DNA from: a bacterium UBA2219
GTDB taxonomy: Bacteria; Desulfobacterota; Deferrimicrobia; Deferrimicrobiales; Deferrimicrobiaceae
Length of the DNA stretch: 5,769 nucleotides
Assembly: GCA_002327765.1 (NCBI GenBank)
Contig: DCUH01000136.1
Span: 1,967-7,735, forward strand
Direction of reading: 5' to 3'
The notes beneath the pieces were generated by a model, which was given only the letters and a program-made list of their open reading frames with translations, did no database searches and was not told where the DNA came from. Below are positions 1-5,769 of the stretch, one piece after another. Within the stretch, counting starts at the first letter, position 1. Each line of letters starts with the position of its first letter. A program made the translations under genes and the position numbers.

Positions 1-834
1 GCGATCCTGTTCTCCGACATCCTGATCCCGGTCGAGGCGATGGGGGTCCCGCTCGCCTTCCACGAGCAGAAGGGGCCGCAATTGGGGAAGGCGATCCACG
101 GCATGCGCGACGTGGACGCGCTGCGGGTCCCCGATCCCGAGGAGAAAGTCCCGTTCGTGATGGAGACGATCCGCCTGCTGCGGAAGGAGCTCGAAGGGAA
201 AGTCCCGCTCATCGGCTTCTCGGGGGCCCCCTTCACCCTGGCGTCCTACATCGTCGAAGGCGGCACGTCCAAGAATTTCATCGAGCTGAAGAAACTGATG
301 TACCAGGCGCCGGAGGTCTACCGGGCGCTGATGGAGAAGATCACCCGGACCGTCACGGCCTACCTGAACGCCCAGATCGCCGCGGGGGCGCAGGCGGTCC
401 AGCTCTTCGACACCTGGGCGGGGATCCTGACGCCGGGGGACTACGAGGAGTACGCCCTCCCCTATACCCGCCAGGCGATCGCGGGGCTTTCCCGCAAAGG
501 CGTCCCCGTGATCCATTACGCCAACGACTGTTCCAGCCTGCTCGCGTCCATCCGGACGCTGCCGGTCGACGTGGTCGCCGTCGACTGGAGGATCCCGCTG
601 GACGCCGCGGCGGCGGCCGTCGGGCCGGAGAAGGCGCTGCAGGGGAACATGGACCCCACGATGCTGTTCCATCCCCCGGAGAAGATCGAGGAGTGCGTCC
701 GGGATGTGCTGCGCCGCGGCGAGAAGGCGTCCTCCCACATCTTCAACCTGGGGCACGGGATCCTGCCGCCCACCAACCCCGAGCACGCGGTCGCCATGGT
801 CGAGGCGGTCCACCGTCTCGGGCGGAAAGGCTGA
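1..834 (+). CDS. hemE: Uroporphyrinogen decarboxylase, 5'-truncated by the window
   Basis: HemE removes four acetate carboxyl groups from uroporphyrinogen III to give coproporphyrinogen III in the cytoplasm. The frame is open from base 1, so the gene begins upstream; 277 residues are visible and about 70-80 N-terminal residues are missing compared with the usual 340-355. Visible family signatures, in window numbering, are FSDIL at residues 4-8 with the catalytic Asp at 6, SGAPFTLASYIVEGG with the conserved Tyr at 83, QLFDTWAG, and FNLGHGILPPTNPEHA near the C-terminus with the conserved His at 252. The internal ATG at base 40 falls after the catalytic Asp, so it is not the true start. The TGA stop is followed after one base by the hemH ATG, which indicates co-transcription and probably translational coupling. 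No frame break is seen, and the identity is very secure. Confidence 0.97.
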   Translation, partial: AILFSDILIPVEAMGVPLAFHEQKGPQLGKAIHGMRDVDALRVPDPEEKVPFVMETIRLLRKELEGKVPLIGFSGAPFTLASYIVEGGTSKNFIELKKLMYQAPEVYRALMEKITRTVTAYLNAQIAAGAQAVQLFDTWAGILTPGDYEEYALPYTRQAIAGLSRKGVPVIHYANDCSSLLASIRTLPVDVVAVDWRIPLDAAAAAVGPEKALQGNMDPTMLFHPPEKIEECVRDVLRRGEKASSHIFNLGHGILPPTNPEHAVAMVEAVHRLGRKG

Positions 835-835
835 A

Positions 836-1807
836 ATGGCCGCCCCGGGCGCCCCGCTGACCGGGGTGGTCCTCCTCAACATGGGGGGGCCCGATTCCCT
901 CAACGCCGTCCGGCCGTTCCTCTTCCGGCTCTTCTCCGACCGGGACCTGATCCCGCTCCCGGCGGGGGCGGTCACCCAGCCGCTCTTCGCCTGGATCGTC
1001 TCGGGGCTGCGCGCCCGGAAAGTGCGCCGGTACTACGAGGAGATCGGCGGCGGCTCCCCGATCGGTGCGCTGACGGAGGCACAGCGGGGCTCCCTCGAAA
1101 CCGCCCTGCGCGGGGCGGGGCTGAACTGCAAGGTCTACGTGGCGATGCGGTACTGGCACCCGCTGGCCAGGCACGCGGCGCTCGACATGAAGGAGGACGG
1201 CGTCTCGAGGGCGGTCGCGCTCCCCCTTTACCCGCAATACTGCGGCGCCACGACCGGCTCCAGCCTCAAAGACCTCGCGCGTTGGCTGCGCCGGGCGGGA
1301 TGTACCTTCCCGGTGACCGAGGTCCGCTCCTACCCCGACCACCCGAAATACGTCGCCGCCCTGACGGAAACGGTCTCCCGCGCCATCGGGGAAGCCGGCA
1401 GGGACGGCGCCTTCCTCCTTTTCAGCGCGCACGGCGTCCCGCAGAGCCTGATCGACGGGGGCGACCCGTACCGGGACGAGACGGAACGGACGGTGGCCGC
1501 GGTGATGCAGTCGTTCCCCGGCATCCCCCACTCCCTCTCCTGGCAGAGCCGCGCGGGGCGCGCCGTCTGGCTTTCGCCCGACACGGTCGACGAGGTGACC
1601 CGTCTCGCCCGGGAAGGGGTCCGGAAGCTGATCGTTGTCCCGGTGAGCTTCGTCTCGGACCACATCGAGACGCTGCACGAGCTCGACATCCGGCTCGCGG
1701 CCCACGCGAAGGAAATGGGTATACAATCGTTCCTTCGGGCGCCTGCGATGAACGACTCGCCGCGGTTCATCGACGCCCTCAAGGAAATCGTGCTGGAAAC
1801 GTCATGA
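836..1807 (+). CDS. hemH: Ferrochelatase
   Basis: HemH inserts Fe(II) into a porphyrin: protoporphyrin IX in the classical route, coproporphyrin III in the coproporphyrin route. The 323-residue product has normal family length. It shows LNMGGPDSL near the N-terminus, LYPQYCGATTGSS around residues 132-143, the metal-site His at 199 in FSAHGVPQSL, WQSRAGRAVWLSP, and the catalytic Glu at 278 in FVSDHIETLHELD. The ATG at 836 was chosen because it begins just before the conserved N-terminal strand and follows a GGAAAGG ribosome-binding sequence (824-830) by five bases; the open frame extends further upstream only inside hemE. Three cysteines (98, 136, 156) are present and no C-terminal cysteine cluster, so a [2Fe-2S] ferrochelatase is not indicated. 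hemE lies 1 nt upstream and the hemG oxidase 15 nt downstream. Confidence 0.97.
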   Translation: MAAPGAPLTGVVLLNMGGPDSLNAVRPFLFRLFSDRDLIPLPAGAVTQPLFAWIVSGLRARKVRRYYEEIGGGSPIGALTEAQRGSLETALRGAGLNCKVYVAMRYWHPLARHAALDMKEDGVSRAVALPLYPQYCGATTGSSLKDLARWLRRAGCTFPVTEVRSYPDHPKYVAALTETVSRAIGEAGRDGAFLLFSAHGVPQSLIDGGDPYRDETERTVAAVMQSFPGIPHSLSWQSRAGRAVWLSPDTVDEVTRLAREGVRKLIVVPVSFVSDHIETLHELDIRLAAHAKEMGIQSFLRAPAMNDSPRFIDALKEIVLETS

Positions 1808-1822
1808 AAGGAAGCGGATAAC

Positions 1823-3220
1823 ATGCCTCGCATCGCAATCGTCGGCGCGGGCCTCTCGGGGCTCTGCACGGCGTTCTATCTGGTACGGGAGCTCGAAAAG
1901 GCCGGCAAGGACGCGGAGATCCTGATCTTCGAGAGCGACTCCGTCCCGGGCGGCAAGATGCGCACCATCCGGCAGGACGGCTTCAACCTCGAATGGGGCC
2001 CGAACGGATTTTTGACGAACAAGCCGTTCGGGATGGAACTGGTGAAGGACCTGGGGATCGAGGCAAAGGTGGTGCGCTCCTCCGACGAGGCGCGCAAGCG
2101 GTACATCTACTCCGGCGGTGCGCTGCAGCGCCTGCCGGAGACGCCGGTCGCCTTCTTCCGTTCGGGGCTGCTGTCCATGAAAGGGCGGGCGCGGATCATG
2201 TGCGAGCCCTTCGCCGCGAAGGCCCCGGTAAACGTCGACGAGTCGCTGGGAGACTTCGCCCGCCGCCGCCTCGGCCCGGAGGCGCTGGAGAAGCTGATCG
2301 ACCCGATGGTCACCGGGATCTACGCGGGAGACCCGGAGCGGATGTCGCTGCGCTCCTGCTTCCCGCTGATCCACAACCTCGAGAGCAAATACGGCGGCCT
2401 GGTCCGCGGGATGCTCTGCCTGAAGAGGGAGCGGGCGAAGCAGGGCGTGAAGTCGAAGATGTCGGCCGGCCCCGGCGGGGTGCTCGTTTCCTTCGACGGC
2501 GGCGTGCAGACGCTGGCGGACGAGCTGGCCTCCCCGCTGAACGACGGGCTCCACATGAACGTCTCCGTCGACCGGGTCGAGCGGCGAGGGGGCGGCTACA
2601 TCCTCGGCATCTCGGAACGCGGGGTGCGTGAAGAGCTCGAGGCGGACGTCCTCGTGGTCGCGACGGCGGCGTACGACGCCCTGCGGATCCTTTCGCCGCT
2701 GGACGAGGGGCTGGTGGACGCTCTCGCGGCGATCCCCTATTCGCCGATCACCGTCGCCGCGCTGGGGTACGACGCCGCGACGCTGGGGAACCCGCTGGAC
2801 GGCTTCGGCTTCCTCATCCCCGGGACGGAGAAGCGGAAGATCCTCGGCGCGCTGTGGGATTCCAGCGTGTTCCCGAACCGCGCGCCTGCGGGCATGGCGC
2901 TCATCCGGGCGATGGTGGGCGGCGTCCGCGCCCCGGAGCTGGCCTCCCTTCCCGAGGAAGAGCTGCTGGCCCTCGTACGGCGGGAACTTTCGGACATCAT
3001 GGGAATCTCCGCCGAGCCGGTCCTGGCGAAGACCTTCTTCCACGACCGCGGGATCCCGCAGTACCTCGTGGGGCACGGGGCGCTGCTGGAGCAGATCGAC
3101 GCGCGGCTTGCGGAGCTCCCCGGCCTCTACCTGAACAGCAACGCCTACCGCGGCATCGCCCTCAACGACTGCGTGCGGGAATCGAAGCTGGCGGCGGAGC
3201 GGATCGCACAGGCGGTCTGA
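1823..3220 (+). CDS. hemG: FAD-dependent protoporphyrinogen/coproporphyrinogen oxidase (HemY/PgoX type)
   Basis: This flavoprotein oxidises a porphyrinogen to the porphyrin by removing six electrons. The 465-residue length is normal for the HemY family. An N-terminal Rossmann FAD site is seen as GAGLSG at residues 8-13, an acidic strand end at Glu37, and PGGKMRT at 42-48, followed by EWGPNGF at 57-63. The central substrate region contains GIYAGDPERMS from residue 165. The C-terminal FAD-closing motif, LNSNAYRGIALNDC, spans 437-450. The ATG at 1823 is preceded by an AAGGAAG-type ribosome-binding sequence (1808-1814) at about 8 bases. It is the last gene of the hemE-hemH-hemG run. This is the FAD amine-oxidase-like type, not the flavodoxin-like E. 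coli HemG, and some databases would call it hemY. Whether it prefers proto- or coproporphyrinogen cannot be read from sequence alone. Confidence 0.95.
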   Translation: MPRIAIVGAGLSGLCTAFYLVRELEKAGKDAEILIFESDSVPGGKMRTIRQDGFNLEWGPNGFLTNKPFGMELVKDLGIEAKVVRSSDEARKRYIYSGGALQRLPETPVAFFRSGLLSMKGRARIMCEPFAAKAPVNVDESLGDFARRRLGPEALEKLIDPMVTGIYAGDPERMSLRSCFPLIHNLESKYGGLVRGMLCLKRERAKQGVKSKMSAGPGGVLVSFDGGVQTLADELASPLNDGLHMNVSVDRVERRGGGYILGISERGVREELEADVLVVATAAYDALRILSPLDEGLVDALAAIPYSPITVAALGYDAATLGNPLDGFGFLIPGTEKRKILGALWDSSVFPNRAPAGMALIRAMVGGVRAPELASLPEEELLALVRRELSDIMGISAEPVLAKTFFHDRGIPQYLVGHGALLEQIDARLAELPGLYLNSNAYRGIALNDCVRESKLAAERIAQAV

Positions 3221-3245
3221 AGGGACCCGTTCCGCCTCCGGAAGG

Positions 3246-4151
3246 CTATTTCCCCCCGTACGCCCTCGCGTCGATGAACGGCAGCGCGCCCCCGGTCACG
3301 CTGGGCATCACGCCGTTCCACTTCCGGATCGCCTCCTGCATCGCCTCGATGCGCCGCAGCTCCACCAGGTCCGGGGTGATGTTCTGCCGCTGCAGCCGCA
3401 GCGATTCGGCCTCCGCCTGCGCCGCGGCGACCTTCTGCTGCGCCTCGATCTTGATCCGGTCGAGGTCGCGGCTCGCCTTGAGCGCCATCTGCTCCGCGGT
3501 CTGCTTGTTCTCGATCGCCTGGGTGAACTGGGCGCTGAACTTGAAGTTCACGATGGAGACGTCGACCACGGCGATGTTGTAGTCGAGCAGGCGGGCCTTC
3601 AGAAGCTCCTTGATCCCCGAGCGGACCTTTTCCCGCTCCGTGATCAGCTCGACCGCGGTGTACTTCGCCGTGACCGCCTTGACCACCTCCTGCGTCACCG
3701 GGTCGATCACCCGCTCCTTGTAGCCCATGCCGATGTTCTGGAAGACCCAGCCGGCCTTGTCGGGGATGACGTTGAAATTCACGGCGATCGTGGAGTGGAG
3801 GTCCTGCAGGTCCTTCGATGCGGACGCCGCCTCGGTCACCTCCTTCTGGACCCGCACGTCCATCCGCACGATGTTCTGGTAGCCGGGGATCTTGAAGTGG
3901 AGCCCCTCGTCCCACACGGTGGGCTGGACGGCCCCGAAGTTCAGAAGGACGCCGCGCTGGCCGGGCCCCACGATCACGACGGATGCGGAGACAAGGATGA
4001 CCAGGAGGAACGCGGGAATCGCGAACCCCAGGAACCCGAATTTCGACGACATCTTCCCACCTCCGGGAATGTTTTTCCCTTCCGATTGCTGCGCCTGCCC
4101 GAGGGCCTCCTTGTACCGGCGGAAGATCTCGGAAAAGTCGGGTCCGGACAC
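3246..4151 (-). CDS. Prohibitin-like SPFH/band 7 membrane protein
   Basis: The product is 301 residues from GTG 4151. A hydrophilic N-terminal tail (1-37) precedes one membrane helix at about 40-61. It is followed by an SPFH domain at about 60-220 with the prohibitin-like segments GPGQRGVLLNFGAV and PVTQEVVKAVTAKYTAVELITERE. A charged, Ala/Gln/Glu-rich predicted coiled coil (about 210-260) and a short tail ending in GGK complete it. SPFH proteins form large membrane-bound rings or scaffolds that influence protein quality control and membrane organisation. The domain points to that role, but the partner here is unknown. The gene is convergent with hemG (25-nt gap) and divergent from the iron-sulphur gene, so it is probably transcribed alone. 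An in-frame ATG at residue 34 has its own strong ribosome-binding site and would give 268 residues, close to typical bacterial prohibitin homologues. The 33-residue extension loosely resembles the cytoplasmic tail of HflK. Confidence 0.92.
   Translation of the reverse strand: MSGPDFSEIFRRYKEALGQAQQSEGKNIPGGGKMSSKFGFLGFAIPAFLLVILVSASVVIVGPGQRGVLLNFGAVQPTVWDEGLHFKIPGYQNIVRMDVRVQKEVTEAASASKDLQDLHSTIAVNFNVIPDKAGWVFQNIGMGYKERVIDPVTQEVVKAVTAKYTAVELITEREKVRSGIKELLKARLLDYNIAVVDVSIVNFKFSAQFTQAIENKQTAEQMALKASRDLDRIKIEAQQKVAAAQAEAESLRLQRQNITPDLVELRRIEAMQEAIRKWNGVMPSVTGGALPFIDARAYGGK
4059..4064 (-). promoter_or_regulatory. Second Shine-Dalgarno-like site before internal ATG of the SPFH gene
   Basis: On the minus strand GGAGGT lies six bases before an in-frame ATG (4052-4050) that encodes residue 34, just ahead of the membrane helix. 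The same bases encode a Gly-Gly stretch, so the match could be incidental. The spacing and strength are nonetheless as good as at the upstream GTG. Confidence 0.45.
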
Positions 4152-4156
4152 GGGGA

Positions 4157-4162
4157 CCTCCT
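4157..4162 (-). promoter_or_regulatory. Ribosome-binding site for the long (GTG) start of the SPFH gene
   Basis: On the minus strand a perfect AGGAGG lies five bases before the GTG at 4151-4149. This supports use of the GTG start and the 33-residue N-terminal tail. Confidence 0.8.
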
Positions 4163-4167
4163 TTCTT

Positions 4168-4198
4168 GCGGCGCTCCGTTAGACGCGCTTCGCGCCGC
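4168..4198 (-). promoter_or_regulatory. GC-rich inverted repeat / stem-loop in the SPFH 5' leader
   Basis: GCGGCGC (4168-4174) and GCGCCGC (4192-4198) are perfect 7-bp reverse complements around a 17-nt loop. On the minus-strand transcript the stem ends five bases before the AGGAGG site without covering it. There is no U-run after it in the minus direction, so it does not look like a terminator. It could shape ribosome access or mRNA stability, or be a protein-binding palindrome between the divergent genes. In GC-rich DNA a 7-bp stem can also arise by chance. Confidence 0.4.
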
Positions 4199-4208
4199 CG
4201 CTTGAAAA

Positions 4209-4237
4209 ACTGTAACCCAACGCTCCGTGTCGTTCAA
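4209..4237 (-). promoter_or_regulatory. Candidate sigma70-type promoter for the SPFH gene
   Basis: Reading the minus strand, TTGAAC (4237-4232) is followed by exactly 17 bases and then TACAGT (4214-4209). Each hexamer matches the -35/-10 consensus at 4 of 6 positions. Transcription would begin near 4202, leaving a leader of about 50 nt that contains the GC stem at 4168-4198 and the AGGAGG site. This is a consensus match only, but it sits in the one sizeable gap between genes and points to the right gene. Confidence 0.55.
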
Positions 4238-4244
4238 CGATATC

Positions 4245-4253
4245 TGGTATCCT
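4245..4253 (+). promoter_or_regulatory. Possible extended -10 promoter for the iron-sulphur gene (leaderless start)
   Basis: TGG followed by TATCCT (TATCCT at 4248-4253) resembles an extended -10 element (TGn plus hexamer, 4 of 6 matches). Six bases later comes the A of ATG 4260, about where transcription would begin, which would make the transcript leaderless. No good -35 hexamer is visible 16-18 bases upstream. The call rests on one short element plus the absence of a Shine-Dalgarno sequence. Confidence 0.3.
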
Positions 4254-4259
4254 GTCGCG

Positions 4260-5516
4260 ATGGGACACCTGCGCAACGGAAAGAACGTCTACGGCCGGCT
4301 CCAGGAACGGCTCGACCGTTTCCCCATCGGCGCGCCGCCCGCCGAGGCGCTCGAGGAGATCCTCAAAGGGCTCTACACGCCGGAGGAGGCGGAGATAGGC
4401 GCCCGGCTGCCGATCCGGCCCACCGGCATCGAGGGGATCGCGCGGCGAACCGGGAGGACTCCGGAAGAGCTGCGCCCCATCCTCCACCGCATGGCGGACA
4501 AAGGGCTCGTGCTGGATTTCGAGCACAAGGGGAAGCTCTCGTACATCCTCTCCCCTACCGTCCTCGGCTTCTTCGAGTTCGCCTTCATGCGCGCCCGCGA
4601 CGACATCCCCCAGAAGGAGATCGCGCGGTACATGGTGAAGTACGCCCACGACGACCCCGATTTCGCCCGGGCCGTTTTCGCGGGGAAAACGCAGTTCGGC
4701 CGCACCCTGGTCCACGAGGACCAGGTGGACCCGGCCGACCTCACGCAGATCCTCGATCACGAGCGGGCCACGGACATGGTCCGGAACGCGAAATCCTGGG
4801 CGCTGTCGCTCTGCTACTGCCGCCACGTGATGGAGCACGAGGGGAAGGCGTGCGGCAAGCCCATGGACGTCTGCACTACACTGAACACCGCGGCCGACTA
4901 CGTCGTCCGCCACGGGCTGGGGCGCCGGATCTCGCGGGAGGAATGCCTCGACATCTTCGCCCGGACGAGGGGCGAGGGGCTGGTCCACATCGGGGACAAC
5001 GTGCAAAAGCGCCCCGCGTACGTCTGCCACTGCTGCGGCTGCTGCTGCGCGTTCCTGTCGGCCGTCAACAAGTTCAAGATGTTCGACGCCGTCGTCACCT
5101 CCCCCTTCGAGGCGGCGTTCGACCCGGTGAAATGCAACGGCTGCGGGCTGTGCGCGAAGAGATGCCCCGTCTCCGCCATACGGATCGAGGGGGAAGGGAA
5201 AGGGAAGAAGGCGGTCCTGAACGCGCAGGCTTGCCTCGGGTGCGGGGTGTGCCGCCCCGCCTGCAACCGGGACGCGCTCTCGATGACCCCCCGCAAGGAG
5301 CGGATCCTGGTACCGGAAACCTCCTGGCAGCGAGCGGTGATCCAGGCGATCGAGCGGGGAAAGTTCCAGAACTTCCTCTTCGACGACTTCGACCGCATGG
5401 ACCACGCGGTCCTTCGGGCGATCACGCGCATCGTCGTCGGCCTGCCGCCGGTGAAGAAGGCGCTGCTGTCGGAGCAGATGCAGTCCCGGTTCTTCCGCGC
5501 GCTGGGAAGCCGCTAG
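4260..5516 (+). CDS. Uncharacterised cysteine-rich protein with two [4Fe-4S] ferredoxin motifs
   Basis: From ATG 4260 the product has 418 residues. Residues about 35-105 read like a winged helix (alternating helix and strand with TPEELRPILHRMADKGLV), suggesting DNA or protein binding. The middle carries Cys185 and Cys187 in CYCRH, Cys198, Cys205, and a dense CHCCGCCC block at 256-263. The C-terminal part has two CxxCxxCxxxC ferredoxin motifs: 292/295/298/302 followed by Pro, and 325/328/331/335 followed by Asn. Two [4Fe-4S] clusters are therefore well supported, and further metal sites in the middle are likely. There is no signal peptide or clear membrane helix, so it is probably cytoplasmic. 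An upstream in-frame GTG at 4227 would add 11 residues; ATG 4260 is preferred because MGHL...YGRL resembles the N-terminus I recall for this family. Neither start has a Shine-Dalgarno sequence. It could be an electron-transfer module or a redox-sensing protein; the specific function is not recognised. Confidence 0.88.
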   Translation: MGHLRNGKNVYGRLQERLDRFPIGAPPAEALEEILKGLYTPEEAEIGARLPIRPTGIEGIARRTGRTPEELRPILHRMADKGLVLDFEHKGKLSYILSPTVLGFFEFAFMRARDDIPQKEIARYMVKYAHDDPDFARAVFAGKTQFGRTLVHEDQVDPADLTQILDHERATDMVRNAKSWALSLCYCRHVMEHEGKACGKPMDVCTTLNTAADYVVRHGLGRRISREECLDIFARTRGEGLVHIGDNVQKRPAYVCHCCGCCCAFLSAVNKFKMFDAVVTSPFEAAFDPVKCNGCGLCAKRCPVSAIRIEGEGKGKKAVLNAQACLGCGVCRPACNRDALSMTPRKERILVPETSWQRAVIQAIERGKFQNFLFDDFDRMDHAVLRAITRIVVGLPPVKKALLSEQMQSRFFRALGSR

Positions 5517-5769
5517 CTAGGACCGCTCCCGGACGTGCGGGGGGAGCGACTCGACGGTGATCGCCTCCGTGTCCTCCTTGGCGACAGCGCCCGCGACGAT
5601 CGTCATGAGCTCCTGAACGTTGTCGGGATAGTCGTACCGGCGGAGCAGCTCCATGCACTCGGGAGAGTAGCCGGTGATCCTCTTCCCGGCGCGCGCGGCC
5701 TCCTCCTCCAGGAATAGCCCCAAAAGCAGCGGGATGTCGCCGGTCCGCTCGCGCAGCGGCGGGATGCGG
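5517..5769 (-). CDS. C-terminal part of a sigma54-activator-type AAA+ protein lacking the usual DNA-binding domain
   Basis: The gene enters from beyond the right edge; 83 C-terminal residues and the TAG stop are visible. They begin RIPPLRERTGDIPLLLGLFLEE, the hallmark late segment of the sigma54-interacting AAA+ domain (NtrC/PspF family). The lid follows with YDYPDNVQELMTIV, where most members have a WPGNVRELxN-like sequence, then ITVESLPPHV. The reading frame ends three residues later. NtrC-type proteins normally continue through a linker to a Fis-type helix-turn-helix, which is absent. The sensor II Arg of GNVREL is Gln here (codon 5613-5615). Both changes suggest an activator working without specific DNA contact, a partner-dependent subunit, or a degenerate paralogue. 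The Walker motifs and GAFTGA loop lie outside the window, so ATPase and sigma54 contact cannot be judged. Confidence 0.85.
   Translation of the reverse strand, partial: RIPPLRERTGDIPLLLGLFLEEEAARAGKRITGYSPECMELLRRYDYPDNVQELMTIVAGAVAKEDTEAITVESLPPHVRERS

Noticed and set aside
743..1726. 327-codon open frame antisense to hemH
   Set aside because: It has the same shadow composition and no recognisable motif or ribosome-binding site; the ferrochelatase frame explains the region.
1802..3076. 424-codon open frame antisense to hemG
   Set aside because: It mirrors a GC-rich gene with strong third-position bias. The translation is Arg/Asp/Gly/His-rich low-complexity sequence with no family motif, while the plus-strand frame is an unmistakable HemY protein.
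3230..3243. Small hairpin TTCCG/CGGAA between hemG and the convergent SPFH gene
   Set aside because: The stem has five base pairs and is not followed by a T-run on either strand, so it does not support a terminator call. The gap is only 25 nt and holds nothing else visible.
4202..4207. TTGAAA as a -35 element for the iron-sulphur gene
   Set aside because: The hexamer 17 bases downstream (CCGTGT) is not a -10 element, and the TATCCT element is about 40 bases away, too far to pair with it.
4245..4259. Possible sigma54 (-24/-12) promoter before the iron-sulphur gene, suggested by the nearby AAA+ gene
   Set aside because: The GG and GC dinucleotides are separated by nine bases instead of the required ten, and the flanking consensus is poor.
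4179..5405. 408-codon open frame antisense to the iron-sulphur gene
   Set aside because: It has shadow composition rich in Val, Asp, Arg and Gly, and the plus-strand frame carries clear ferredoxin motifs.
4166..5560. Alternative plus-strand frame of 464 codons across the iron-sulphur gene
   Set aside because: It is Arg/Pro/Gly-rich throughout and lacks motifs; it is an out-of-frame reading of the same GC-rich gene.
1..5769. CRISPR arrays, tRNA or rRNA genes, insertion sequences or phage genes
   Set aside because: No spaced direct repeats, tRNA-like cloverleaf, transposase motif or mobile-element ends were seen. Coding sequence fills nearly all of the window.

Overview
The window is GC-rich, densely packed bacterial chromosome. 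It holds three complete haem-synthesis and membrane-protein genes, one complete iron-sulphur protein gene, and two genes cut by the window edges. High GC, a hemE-hemH-hemG cluster, a cysteine-rich multi-cluster ferredoxin-type protein and a sigma54-activator-type AAA+ protein together suggest a deltaproteobacterium (Desulfobacterota/Geobacter-like) or a relative. This is inference from gene content, not a phylogenetic placement.

Region 1 (1-3220, plus strand) is a compact late haem operon. It runs from a 5'-truncated uroporphyrinogen decarboxylase (hemE), through ferrochelatase (hemH) 1 nt later, to the FAD-dependent protoporphyrinogen/coproporphyrinogen oxidase (HemY/PgoX type, here hemG) 15 nt later. 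The three enzymes decarboxylate uroporphyrinogen III, oxidise the porphyrinogen to the porphyrin and insert iron. The coproporphyrinogen-to-protoporphyrinogen step (hemF/hemN) is not in view, so the sequence alone does not decide between the protoporphyrin-dependent and coproporphyrin-dependent routes. The operon promoter lies upstream of the window.

Region 2 (3246-4151, minus strand) is a prohibitin-like SPFH/band 7 membrane protein, convergent with hemG across a 25-nt gap. It has two in-frame starts, each with a good Shine-Dalgarno sequence. Upstream are a plausible sigma70-type promoter (4/6 matches in each hexamer, exact 17-nt spacer) and a 7-bp GC stem in the 5' leader.

Region 3 (about 4152-4259) is the only real regulatory gap: a divergent intergenic region. 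The plus-strand gene has no Shine-Dalgarno sequence. An extended -10-like element placed just before its likely ATG makes leaderless expression possible.

Region 4 (4260-5516, plus strand) encodes an unnamed iron-sulphur protein. It has a winged-helix-like N-terminal region, a cysteine-rich middle with a CHCCGCCC block, and two C-terminal [4Fe-4S] ferredoxin motifs. It is the least understood gene here.

Region 5 (5517-5769, minus strand) is the C-terminal end of a sigma54-activator-type AAA+ protein. It stops right after the AAA+ lid, has no Fis-type helix-turn-helix, and carries Gln where the sensor II Arg is expected. Its stop codon directly abuts the stop codon of the iron-sulphur gene.
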